Of a DNA stretch of 64,000 nucleotides, positions 22,871-33,559 are shown piece by piece. The stretch's first letter is position 1; each line of letters opens with the position of its first letter. The translations under genes and the position numbers were made by a program. The DNA comes from Valencia hispanica (Eukaryota; Chordata; Actinopteri; Cyprinodontiformes; Valenciidae). The notes under the pieces are model-generated. The model searched no databases, was not told where the DNA came from, and saw nothing but the letters and a program-made list of their open reading frames with translations. Location of the stretch: the NCBI GenBank assembly GCA_963556495.2, contig OY747702.1, positions 4,482,001 to 4,546,000 of the forward strand. Reading direction: 5' to 3'.

Positions 22871-23527
22871 TGTGTGGATGTGTGTGTGTGTGTGGATGTG
22901 TGTGTGTGTGTGTGGATGTGTGTGTGTGTGTGGATGTGTGTGTGTGTGGATGTGTGTGTGTGTGTGGATGTGTGTGCGTGCGTGTGTGTGCGCGTGTGTG
23001 GATGTGTGTGTGGGTGTGTGTGGATGTGTGTGTGTGTGTGTGTGTGTGTGTGGATGTGTGTGGATGTGTGTGTGTGTGTGTGTGGATGTGTGTGTGTGTG
23101 TGGATGTGTGTGTGTGTGTGGATGTGTGTGTGTGGATGTGTGTGTGTGGATGTGTGTGTGTGGATGTGTGTGCGCGCGTGTGTGTGTGTGTGGATGTGTG
23201 TGTGTGTGGATGTTTGTGTGTGTGTGTGTGTGGATGTGTGTGCGTGCGTGTGTGTGTGTGTGTGTGTGTGTGGATGTGTGTGTGTGTGTGGATGTGTGTG
23301 TGTGTGTGGATGTGTGTGCGTGCGTGTGTGTGCGCGTGTGTGGATGTGTGTGTGTGTGTGTGTGGATGTGTGTGTGTGGATGTGTGTGTGTGGATGTGTG
23401 TGTGTGGATGTGTGTGCGCGTGTGTGTGTGTGCGCATGTGTGTGCGCATGTGTGTGCGCGTGTGTGTGTGTGCGCGTGTGTGTGGATGTGTGTGTGCGCG
23501 TGTGTGTGTGTGTGCGTGTGTGTGGGT
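22809..23527. repeat. Large GT-rich satellite with GTGTGGATG units
   Basis: About 720 bases of (TG)n interspersed with regular tgtggatg and tgcgcg variants. It reads open in several frames purely because of the repeat. A block with gtgtgcgtgcgtgtgtgtgc near 22972 recurs about 342 bases later near 23314, showing internal duplication. Alternating purine-pyrimidine, so prone to Z-DNA. Confidence 0.95.
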
Positions 23528-24154
23528 GAATTCTGACTCAGTATTGGTGAAACAATTTGTAAATACCATAATCTATCAGGGATTATAGCTGGAACATCTA
23601 CTTCAGACAGATAAAAAAATCTCTTCATCAACATAAAGCGTAAAGAGTGGATTACAGAATGTGTGTCAGGTCACCATGGCAGAGGACACACAGGAGGTTG
23701 ATGAACACTTTTCCCTTGACTGGTTCATTTCACTTACTCAATAATATAATGATATTGTGGCGCTGTATTATCAGGTGTTTGGGGAAGTAATGAAGTTATG
23801 TTTATTTTGTTACCAGATCAGTCAGGTTTATAAGTTTAATGACATTCAGAGCCTCTCCCAAATAATAAGTCTGCTCCTGCATCAGTCATGTGTTGAACAG
23901 CAGCTGCTGCAGGACGAAGCTGTCATTCAAAAATCTCCCAGTCTGTACATTTGGCTGCTCTGATCTGAAAAATAAGAAGTGAATGTATCATGCCAGCTGT
24001 GTTTAGAACTATTACTTTAATACTAAACTTAAATGGATAAAAAAAATTATGCTTGTTCATTGTCAGAACCCGTCCTTCCAGTCAAATAAAAAATGCAGCC
24101 AAGTTCAGTTTATTGCATTGATTCACTGATTTGCAGCATTTACTCCTAAACTAG
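23528..24154. other. Non-coding flank downstream of pcdh10
   Basis: No gene recognised; a short frame at 23757-23963 has no features. Confidence 0.4.
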
Positions 24155-24330
24155 GAGACTCCTGGATTAGCATGAAGCAACAGCGAACTGTCCTTTCCGT
24201 TGTGTCCCTGACTTTGCAGCAATCCCTCATACTGAGCATGCATGTAGTGACAGTGGAGAGGAAAAACTATGGTTGGTTTGAGAGGACAAAGCAGAGACAA
24301 AAAACAAGGACATCTCCAAGATAAAAAATT
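24155..24330 (-). mobile_element. Retroposon family A, fragment 3
   Basis: Contains gcagcaatccctcatactga, gcatgcatgtagtgacagtg and ttgagaggacaaagcagaga, matching 1035-1200 in the same orientation. Confidence 0.65.
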
Positions 24331-25859
24331 CTTACAATAATAATAATACATCCTTTAAATGAACCACCCTAAAAAGTGTCTACATATTGTAATACACTTA
24401 TTTTGCTTGTCTTTATAAAAGGTATTTTATTTTAATTGAGCTATCCTGCTTTTTAAAACAGATCACAAAGAAAGAGGAAACCGTAAAACAGACCTCAAAT
24501 GATGAATGATGTGTGCTAAACAGCTGTCAATGTAAAACAAGGTGAAGAATATCTAATGAATCATGTAAACCAATCAATTATTACATTAGAATATGTAATG
24601 AAATCAAACATTATTATCAGCTCTAGAGGCCATTGGTCACACTAACACAAGCAGAGAAAACATACATAACCTATTTTGAAAATCAAAAAGAAAAAAGCGT
24701 TTCTTACACAGCAAAGCAGCACTTCACTGTTGACTGGAGGAACATCTCCTTCAGCTTCAGCTCTTTAATATTCCATCGAGGAAAGGAGAACTGCTGGAAA
24801 AATAGTCGTTACACCTCTGTGATAAAATGCTTAATGGCCTGTACTTGTATAGCCTTTTATTTAGTCCCTGAGGACCCCAAAGCACTTCACACTACATTCA
24901 GTCATAAAAAGAGACAAGAGAAAACTTTTCATTTTTTACCATTTATTGTTGGCTTACTGGTGTTCGTAATGTGTGAGAAACAAGTAGCTATACTGGATTC
25001 CAACGCCACTGTTTACAAAACTCTACGTCTGATCATTTCATTCATTTAGGAACTCATCCTTAAAGTGTTGCTTACGGTGACACAAAATGACCACAAATTT
25101 CGGTCTAAATTATTACCTCTTTTTTGTTTATAGAAATTATCTTTATCAATATTCAAAAGTGAAAAAAAGGTAAAATGAGAACAAAGGTTTTCCATCTGCT
25201 AAGGCTGTAATGTTGGTCTTATGTGTCCAGCTGAAGAAAATAAGCTTTCTACATGGGCACTTCAACTAGAGTCACACCTTTAAAGGAAATCCCAGCAACA
25301 AACAACACGCCTTCAGAACAAGTAGATATAGATCAATTTATATAGAGTTTAATATTAAGCTTCAAAGTTTTAAAAGAGTACATTAAACACTTCAGATATA
25401 CCCGATGGCTCAGAGTCAGAAATGTGTAAGCCAAGGGAAAATCTAAATCAAATATCAAATAAATGTAAAAAATAAAATAAAAAATAAACTCAATACAAAA
25501 TAACACAGAGAATCCAATATCTTGCACACATCTTTTCTTACCAAGTAAAAGTAGATTGTACCGGAGACACCTGACCACACAACAGAATAGAAAAATCTTA
25601 AACTGTGATATTGCATTTTGAAATGCACAATGATTCTCCTGTACAATGTGGTGCTTCACTCTGTGAGCACGCCTAAAGGGCTGTTTGTCGCATCAGTTGT
25701 CACTTACACTGTTTATATGAAGTCCTCATCCGGTTTGATTTTCCACATCAACGTATACATCAGTGCTGTAAACAGGCACACACAGCTTGAAGAATATCAT
25801 GGCAGACAAGAGTCCAGCTTTCCTCTCCACCACAGCAGTCCTTCTCTGATTTTTATGGG
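24331..25859. other. Non-coding; distal 3'UTR or flank of pcdh10
   Basis: AT-rich. It contains ggaccccaaagcacttcaca at 24873-24892, a common teleost retroposon motif. It may include distal pcdh10 3'UTR, since protocadherin 3'UTRs are often long, but no boundary can be placed. Confidence 0.35.
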
Positions 25860-26320
25860 GTTTATGTTTTATTTTTGGGGGGATTCCTCAGTCCGGCTGA
25901 GAAAATGAGTCCTCCCAATAAGGCTATACATTTAATAGTTTTCCTGCACCCATTTCCCTCCCTCCCTTTCCTCCTCCTCCTCCTCCTCCTCCTCCTCCTC
26001 CTCCTCCTCCTCCTCCTCCTCCTCCTCCTCCTCCTCCTCCTCCTCCTCCATGTCCGACTGGCACTAAATACCAAGATTATGGAAGCTTCCAAAACCTGGG
26101 GAATGCAGCTCCAGAACAGAAAATATATTAAATTCCTTTGGGGGCTTGTTCCTCATCCTGTGTGCAGCCATGGGCAAATTAGGCTTCCTTTTCATTGGAT
26201 AACAAAGGACAAGAACTGGGGAGGACAAAATGCGTTCAGTCTTGATGCATTTGTATAGCCAGTTGTCAGGGAACAATTGTGCAAAGTCACGCAGTCTCTG
26301 GTATGTCCACACGGAAGGAG
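25860..26320 (-). other. Probable proximal 3'UTR of pcdh10, with a candidate poly(A) signal
   Basis: This stretch follows the TAG of the last coding exon. On the minus strand it reads through a (GGA)n tract (26049-25971) and reaches an AATAAA hexamer at 25873-25868 about 450 bases after the stop. Other AATAAA-type hexamers occur further down (for example near 24856 and 24941), so the true end is unknown. No protein is encoded. The extent is an inference from position only. Confidence 0.45.
25971..26049. repeat. (TCC)n / (GGA)n microsatellite
   Basis: Twenty-six uninterrupted CTC-type trinucleotides. In pcdh10 sense orientation it reads (GGA)n, 270 bases after the stop codon. Confidence 0.97.
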
Positions 26321-26340
26321 CTAGCAAACCCTCTTCCTCG
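26321..26340 (-). CDS. pcdh10: Protocadherin-10, coding part of last exon 5
   Basis: Twenty coding bases that complete the split Thr codon of exon 4 and add R-K-R-V-C and a TAG stop. Vertebrate PCDH10 ends in TRKRIC, so sequence, phase and length all fit. The acceptor on the minus strand is a long pyrimidine tract ending in ccatacag (26341 upward). The resulting long protein is 1022 residues, close to about 1040 in mammals. The 3'UTR lies at lower coordinates. Too short to be found by ORF calling; I located it from the expected phase and C-terminal residues. Confidence 0.85.
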
Positions 26341-27856
26341 CTGTATGGACAGAAAAACAAAAAGCCTGGTCAGACATGAATATTCAAGTGTCTGTGTGTG
26401 TGTTCAGAGGGGGTATGTAGATGGGGTGAGATGATGGGGCAGTGTTGGTGAAAGAAAACAAATTTAAATGGCCTCATTCTCACAGAATTAGAGGTTTAGC
26501 ACACACACCAACAGGGGTGGGAAGTGTCACACCCCTGATATTACTCCTATGGAACAGCACAGATAATAAGGGAGAGCCGCAGTAAACAATAGTGGCATTG
26601 GAAGGATGGACTATTCAAAACTGTGCTTTATTTAGGACGACAACAATAGTGGTAGGAGCCTAAGCCAAAAGAATCTCAGCACTTATTGCTGTCACTCCTC
26701 TGCCCCCCTACTGTGATCCGTCGCTCCACCCGACTTCCTCTCCTCACCCATTCCAAACTCAGGCCTAAAAAGACAAAAGGCTGCATGTGTATCATTGGCT
26801 GACTTAAACAGATTAGGGCTTCAGCCTCTTGGTAGCTTCTGTTTATCCCCTCCTCCACACCAGATCAGCCCCCCACCCTTACCCTTCCAAATCTATTATC
26901 TCCCTGATTGTTCCTTTTCTCCCTGCCGCCAGCTCCCACTCTGCATAGCCAACCCTTCACCCATCACAATGTGAGCAATGCTGATGCAGTTGGAGAGAGG
27001 AGAGAACGGCGGTGCCCGTGGGAACCGCATCGATGCTGGAACCTCTTCACTTGGAGAGGTACATCACAAGTATATAATAAGCAGATCTGTGGCAACTATT
27101 GGAGCCACAGCGACAGACAGGAAGTGCAGCAGGCAACATATAAAAGCTGACAACCATAAGGGAGGAGAAAGAAAACGACAATAATTTGACGCTTGTTGCT
27201 AGATGTGACAGAATGGAGGCACAGAATACTGCAGGAACTAGCACAGAAGGGGTTGGAATACTTTAGTGTTTATCCTGTGTGTCTGCTTATCTGCCAGTCT
27301 AGGTGTCCAGGGATGTTCTTTAGCAAAACAATAGTGTTGCATCTATATATAACCCATTTTTATATACAGTCATGCTAAAAAGAAGGCACACCCTCTCTCA
27401 AAACCATGTGACAGATTTCACACTGTCATGATTTTTCACACTAAAACATAGCCAAAGTAGAAACGCTGTGATAGAAAAACTACATAAACCCTTGTATGAA
27501 GTAGCTACCAGGCCCTGCTAGACAAATGTACCAGATGAATTAATCATTATCAGTGTAATAACCTCTTTAACAACAGGGATTTTATCAGTCTGCTGCTCTG
27601 GAGAATACTGGTGTGCTTCCACAATGCCAGGATGAGAAGACATCAACAATGACCTTAGAGAAGCAGTGCTGATCACTTTGTGAAGGGTCATAAGGTCAGT
27701 CCAAGCAATCTCCAAAACACCCATACCCTTTCAGACTGTACAGTCCTCAGTTAGCAGGGTACATGTTTAGGTTTATGACAGGACAATTAGAGAAGACTTG
27801 TTCAAAAAGGGCTGTTAGGAGAATGCCTCTTCTTTCAACAACGATAAGGACAGCAA

Positions 27857-28957
27857 AGCATCTCTTTCACGCCTTCATCTTATCCAAAACGCGGCAGGAA
27901 GGTTCTTGACTAGAGCTGATCGACGACAGCATATCACCCCGATCTTAAAATCTCCTCATTGGCTACCCATTCAGTTTAGGATCCATATCACCCCATATCA
28001 TGCCTCTCGCAATCTTAGATCAACCAATCAGCTACTTCTGATTGTCCTGAAGGTCCCTAAGTCCAGAGGTGAGAAAGCGTTCTCCGTCAGGGCTCTGAAG
28101 CCTTGGAATTCACTTCCCCTCTAGGTTAGGCAGACATCCTCTCTTGCCATTTTTGAATCTCCCCTGAAACCCCAATATTTTTCTAATCTCAAGTTTAAGC
28201 AGTTCGTGACCATAGATGAGGGTAGGAACGTAGATCGACCGGTAAATCGAGAGCTTCGCCTTTTGGCTCAGCTCTCTCTTCACCACGACAGACCGGTGAA
28301 GACAGAGCCCAGACACCGCAGTGTCTGGGCTCTCCCTCAGAGATAGGGTGAGAAGCTCAGTCATCCGGAGGGGGCTCAGAGTAGAGCCGCTGCTTCTCCA
28401 CATCGAGAGGATTCAGTTGAGGTGGCTCGGGCATCTGGTCAGGATGCCTCCTGGACGCCTCCCTGGTGAGGTGTTTCAGGCACGTCTCACCGGGAGGAGG
28501 CCCAGGGGAAGGCCCAGGACACGCTGGAGGGACTATGTTTCTCGGCTGGCCTGGGAACGCCTTGGGGTTCCTCCCAAGGAGCTGGAACAAGGGGCTGGGG
28601 AGAGGGAAGTCTGGGTCTCTTTGCTTAGGCTGCTGCCCCCACGACCCGACCCCGGATAGGCGGAAGAAAATGGATGGAGGTTTAAGCAGCCTTCATTTTA
28701 TAACTTCATTGCATGGCATCTTATATGAGCTGAACTTTAATTTTATTTATTTATTTACTAACTTTGTCTTTTATCAGTTGTAACTGGCCTGTTTTATTAG
28801 TGGTTCATTTTAGCTAATTGTTTTTAATCTGTGTTATTCTTAGTTTTTCTCTTATTCTTATTTTTCTATTGCTTCTGATGTCTGCCACTGTAAAGCACTT
28901 TGGTCAGTTGTAATGCTGCGTTGAAAATGCTCTATAAATAAATTGCTATGGTATGGT
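27857..28957 (+). mobile_element. L2-like LINE 3' fragment inside the Tc1 relic
   Basis: The translation of 27880-28120 shows AGRFLTRADRRQHITPILKS, PHWLPIQFRI and SVRALKPWNSLPL, which match the last part of L2-type ORF2 (HITPVL..LHWLPV, ..WNSLP). After an inserted RTE copy, the 3'UTR continues (cactgtaaagcactttggtc, gctctataaataaattgc) and ends in a short ATGGT-type repeat. Confidence 0.8.
28203..28679 (+). mobile_element. RTE/Rex3-like LINE, 5'-inverted, with target-site duplication
   Basis: Flanked by the direct repeat gtttaagcag (28193-28202 and 28680-28689). The 3' part (28321-28679) translates to GLSLRDRVRSSVIRRGLRVE, QLRWLGHLVRMPPGRLPGE and RPRGRPRTRWRDYVSRLAW, and ends PPRPDPG, stop, then a GATGG tail: the end of the RTE ORF2. 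The first 118 bases (28203-28320) are the same family in reverse orientation (tcgaccggtaaatcgagagc). The switch point is a 13-bp inverted repeat. Confidence 0.88.
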
Positions 28958-29241
28958 ATGGCTTAGGTCTGCAAATTTGGCAAACACAAAATGCAGCGTA
29001 TCAACACAAACATCCCATGCCAGTGGTGAATGAACTCCTCCAACAACAGGTAGCCTACATGTGGAGTACGGCAGCTAGAGCTTAGCTGAATTTGGCTAAT
29101 CAAACCTTTAGATCTATGTTGTAGAAACAAGAGTATGATGAGTAACCAAGTCAGAAAGAACATGATTCCTACAGGTTGTTGCTGCTGTAGGAAGCCCTAC
29201 ACACTGCTGAGTCATGGGTGTACTTTCTTTTACCATGACTG

Positions 29242-30997
29242 TATTATTTTATGAGGGGTCGATGTCTTTCACCTGGTTAATAAAATGAGAAACACTGTTA
29301 GCTTCTGGTTTCAATACAGATAGTGTAAAAAGCTCTACAAAGACTAGAAATGGTTGAATGTTGTTTTGGTTTGATGTTATTCCTGGTTAATTACATCACT
29401 ACTACTAAAAAGATTTAAATAAGCTTCAAAATCATTATGTTATAAAAGCCTTTAGCCGAAGTCTTTAATAAATACTAAAGCAGGAAAAAAGACCAGTTTG
29501 TTTTTAATTAACACAATGTTTTTAATCCAGCACAAAGAGAGAATAGAGAAGTAAAATAAAGCGAGAGAAATGTCTGCCTGCTGTTCCTAGCAGCATGCTT
29601 TGCTTTTAGAAGATGGTGCTCAGGAAGCAGCAGGGTTCTGACTGGCTGATAATTCCATCGACTTGTTTGGATGATGAGAGAAGAAGCCCTCTTCAGACGC
29701 TGCTTGACAAAATTATAATTAAGCATTATCACCAAATTGCAGTGATTGAGGATGTATCTCTTCATGGCCTTTGAATTGAGTTTAGACAAGCTCATCTCTT
29801 AGCCTACTCTCTCTCTCTCCCTCTCTCTTTCTTTTTATTTTGTTCTCAATTATCTAAAATTGTTTTTTTATCCTCAGCTCCAATGCAATCACATCCTCTG
29901 AATAAGTTGTTAAGCTCACTGCCCGCTGCTTTTTTCTTTCCTGATTAAAAGCTGATATTTTCTTGAAATTACAAGAGTCTTTTAAACTGCAGAAGCTATT
30001 TTTCACAATCAGACAAAGATGTTTAATTGCTAACTTCCTCACCAATATCAAGCTTGCTTATGAATTTTACATTATGGAGAGGCTTACAGGCAGCAGCACT
30101 GAGAGTCTGCAGTTTCTGAAAGTAATGGATGTTTATGTGACATAAAAAGGTCGATTTTAATAAATCATTTTCACCTTTAATATATTTACATCTTCACAGT
30201 TCCACTGAAAAGTGAACATATCTGTCAGAGGGACACAAAATAAAAAAAACACAGTAAACATTTCCTCGAAGAAAAACACTTTTTGGTTGAATGACAATGA
30301 CTTTAGACTCTCCTCTGCCAAGAGTATGAATAATTATGGGTTTAACTGTATGAAATTCTAGAGATTTTCTGTACCTTTCTCCTTAGTGGCAAACTTTTGT
30401 ACAACAAGACTGTTATCCTTTTTAACCTCTTTGCAAACTACCAGAAGTCATTAATCATAGGATGCAAATGATTGACAATCAGGAAAATCCTCCCAGGACA
30501 GCTGAGCTTGTCAACCCAAGAAGACTGAATGCTGAAACTGTATCAAAGGTTGTTCTAAAACTGCATTAGTTTAAGGATGTGCATTCAACCAGATCGTTGG
30601 CAATTATTCTTTTCATTTTCCCTTCTGACAGATGTGTTTGTTTTTAAGATGAATTATAATGGAGACCTGTCACATTAAAGAGGGGAAATGTTGGAAATGA
30701 TTTTTACATCACAAAAAGTGGACAATTTTATAGGAGTGTGGAGAATCTTTACATCTGCTGCTTATGCATGATGGTGTAAAAAAGAAGAGAAACAGCAGCT
30801 CATCACAGACATAATGAAGATGCTTGAGAAATAAGGAAGAGTTAGCTGAACACCCTGACAGGAGAGCTCAGAGAACAGGGTTTAGATCTGAAATGTAGTT
30901 TATTTCTACCATCAGTCAGAAACTCAATTTGAGCTGTTTTCTTTGACTGCCAGATCAGAGAAGGGGCTCTTTAGGCCGGATCAAACAGAATACTTAC
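29242..30997. other. Rest of pcdh10 intron 4
   Basis: AT-rich intronic sequence, no gene. A CT-rich stretch at 29803-29830 is the only low-complexity feature. Confidence 0.6.
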
Positions 30998-31366
30998 TTA
31001 AATAAGTTGCATAATAAGGAGCTCTGGAGCTAGGCAGAAATGCTTCCAACTCTTCCTGCTCTTTTGAGCCTTGGCAGGCGCTGAGGTGATGGTTTTGGAG
31101 AAGGTGGTAGTGATTTAGGGTATGGTGAAGGTGTTGGTGACTGACAGGTGTCTCTTTACCAAATGTGGAGAATGACCTATCTGTCACTTGCTCCTGGCTT
31201 TCAAATACCTCTGTATCTGGGACTGAGTCCATGCCGGGCACGTGGAGGTTGCTGCGGTAGTCTAGACCCTGGCGCCCATCGGAGGGCACGAAGCTGGGCA
31301 TCCAGCAGCGATCAGAGTGCCCCAGGGCCTTACACTCTTCTGTGCAGTTAGAAAACAGATCGGCAC
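30998..31366 (-). CDS. pcdh10: Protocadherin-10, coding exon 4
   Basis: A 369-nt exon encoding the distal cytoplasmic tail. It has DLFSNCTEECKALGHSDRCW, MPSFVPSDGRQ, YRSNLHVPGMDSVPDTEVFE and RSFSTFGKE, all recognisable from PCDH10. A His-rich insertion-like segment (HQHLHHTLNHYHLLQNHH) precedes the conserved RAPY. The acceptor is cctacag at 31367. On the low-coordinate side a perfect GTAAGT donor begins at 30997, after ACT TAT TTA A. If that donor is not used, the frame runs only a few more codons to a TGA at 30983-30981. The 10-kb intron 3 (31367-41405) separates it from exon 3. Confidence 0.92.
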
Positions 31367-31872
31367 CTGTAGGTTGGAGCAGGGGAAAGAGAAGGAGACA
31401 GTGGAAGGTGATATAAGACTGGGATATGATCGAGAGATGAAACAAAGAATAGAAGCAGACATATGTGTAACACAAAGATAACCTCTGGTAATGTATGTGC
31501 CTGTGCCTGATTCCTCCTGCCAGGGGTTTCTATCTCAGCTACGTCAAGATCAAAGCTTCCCACACAATGATTAGAAAAAACTCGGCGAAAATTTAGATAC
31601 AGAAAGAGATACACAACATAAGAGTTTGCAGAAAGGGACCTGATGATTGGGCTAAAATATCCCACATAACTTCAAACTTTCTAGGCTCAGTCATTTTAGT
31701 GTTTTAGACATTTCAACTGGACCAACTAATACAGTGATTTGATTTATATCAAAGCCAAATAAAGCCCTTCTACTTAGTCCAGCACAACAGTGTTAAATCC
31801 TGCTGCTGGAAATAAAGAAAAAAACCTTTAAAAACTCTTAAAGCAAAACAATGACATGCAAAATGTTACTGG

Positions 31873-32046
31873 GACATCCATCCATCCATCCATCCATCCA
31901 TCCATCCATCCATCCATCCATCCATCCATCCATCCATCCATCCATCCATCCATCCATCCATCCATCCATCCATCCATCCATCCATCCATCCATCCATCCA
32001 TCCATCCATCCATCCATCCATCCATCCATCCATCCATCCATCCATC
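31873..32046. repeat. (ATCC)n microsatellite
   Basis: About 43 perfect tetranucleotides in pcdh10 intron 3. The unit equals the GATG tail of RTE/Rex3 elements, but no LINE body is attached on either side. Confidence 0.97.
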
Positions 32047-32140
32047 GTTTTGGTTCTGCACAGACTCAAGTTACATCACCTTAGGGGTTCGTTTATCATG
32101 GAGCTAAACATTCCTTTATTTACTTAAATATGTGATTTAA

Positions 32141-32712
32141 AGGGAACACATTATGTCTATCTTAAGTTATGTTAGGTCTATGGTCTGTCCAAAATATGTT
32201 GATGAAGTTCTTTACACAAAAACCACTCTCACTTTTTTCATCTTTTTGCGTTATAAACACTCCAACATGAATAAAAACCTCTTTTTTTTGTTGCAAATTT
32301 TTGCTGTCAGAAATCTTGTGCCTCTACAAGCCGTTTGACAAAGTGCCTTATTGTGATGTCACAATAAGGGGAATTTGCATATAACCACCCCTTGCGTCAC
32401 AACCCCCCCCCCCGCCCCTCCACATGTCAAACCCAGCCCACCAATTCCAAATCCAAGCCATTCTCATGTATGGCAAACCCACAGCCTAGTTAAAAGATGG
32501 GTGGGTGTGGTCTGCAACCCCTCATTTGCATAAAAGTGACAGAGCACTTTAAACAGCTCGTTCTGAAAGAGACTGAAATTGTCAAGAACTGAGCTGGTGA
32601 GATTGAATTATGTGAGACCAATGTTGTGCAAAGAACTTCATTAACATGTTTTGTACAGACCATAGACCTAAATTATTATGACCTATTTAAAAAGAGGCAC
32701 ATTATGTTCCCT
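32141..32712. mobile_element. TTAA-flanked miniature inverted-repeat element
   Basis: Starts agggaacacattatgtctat and ends acattatgttccct, with about 100 bases of inverted similarity (gtctatggtctgt, gttgatgaagttcttt against their inverted forms). TTAA occurs at 32137-32140 and 32713-32716. A 572-bp, non-coding element. TTAA duplication suggests piggyBac or Kolobok mobilisation; the ends do not settle which. Confidence 0.75.
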
Positions 32713-33284
32713 TTAAAGTCCGTACTGTTTTATACAGGTAGGACATTCTGAAACATCAATTTACCCCATCAATATGTGCTACCTGTTTATTTATTTTTCT
32801 TTTTTCTTTTGTAAAGGTAGGATATTCCTATATTGTTCTGAAATATGCGAAGGTTATATGACTTTGGCAAACCCAATAAACCTGTCAATTATATTCGGGA
32901 CCACTAGACTGTATATTCTTATTTTTAATTTGAACATTTTATTAAGTTACATATAACCTTGGCTGTTTTTGACACCAGTAGATGAAGGAAGACGTTTTCA
33001 ATAGGGAAGCACAGTCTGTTAGATGCAGCTGTCAAGACACGCAGCAGTAGGAACATCTGATGGGGTAGCACAGATAGTCAGACAATGCTTCACAGCCTGT
33101 TTTCCTGCGTCTTAGTTTATGTGTAATCAGCTGGAGGCTTTGATTGTGCCATGCCTTCCTTTGAATCAGGTGTGCTGCAGCAGGAACACATCAAAAATCA
33201 ATCATGAGTGCAGGTCATTTAAAGTACAGGTAATACTCGAAAAATTAGAATATCATGCAAAAGTTTATTCATTTCAGTAATTCA

Positions 33285-33351
33285 GTTTTAAGTCTGTCAC
33301 AGCCAAATTTCCCCTTTGTGGGACAATAAAGGATTCTTCTATTCCAATTCA
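33285..33351. mobile_element. 61-base retroposon 3' end with 6-bp duplication
   Basis: Inside the left inverted repeat of the Tc1 element. aattca occurs at 33279-33284 and 33346-33351. The inserted part (ctttgtgggacaataaagga, tattcc end) is the extreme 3' end of a fish LINE. The matching place in the right inverted repeat is uninterrupted. Confidence 0.7.
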
Positions 33352-33559
33352 AGTTAAAAGGCGACACTAATATGTGTTATAGACTCATTACATGCAAAGC
33401 AAGATATTTCAAGCCTTTAATTGTTATAATTTTGATGATTATGGCTGAAAGCTTATGAAAACCCCAAATTCAAAATCTCAGACAATTAGAATATTGCATA
33501 AAATCAATAAACAGAGATTTTAAATAGAGAAATGCTGGACCTCTGTGATGTATAGTCAT

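Larger units (their letters stand above)
27367..29241 (+). mobile_element. Tc1-like element relic, split by a nested LINE
   Basis: The left end cagtcatgctaaaaagaagg follows TA (27365-27366). The right end ttcttttaccatgactg precedes TA (29242-29243). The left part carries the start of the transposase (caatgccaggatgagaagac, gcctcttcttt). Homology resumes at 28958 (cttaggtctgcaaatttggc) after 1.1 kb of LINE sequence. Most of the transposase catalytic region is missing. It lies in pcdh10 intron 4. Confidence 0.8.

Noticed and set aside
22809..23527. CRISPR-like or other spaced direct-repeat array
   Set aside because: Spacing is irregular and the sequence is vertebrate simple repeat; no associated genes.
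22730..23634. Several long open frames across the GT satellite coding Cys-Val or His-Thr repeats
   Set aside because: They are open on both strands and in several frames only because a dinucleotide-like repeat lacks stop codons.
25862..26258. Poly-Arg and poly-Leu open frames
   Set aside because: Products of the (TCC)n tract in the pcdh10 3' region.
30981..30997. Direct termination of Pcdh10 at the TGA following exon 4
   Set aside because: A perfect GTAAGT donor precedes it and a matching last exon was found at 26340; kept only as a possible intron-retention product.
31828..32107. Open frames coding repeated MDGW or HPSI units
   Set aside because: Translation of the (ATCC)n microsatellite in all frames; not a gene.
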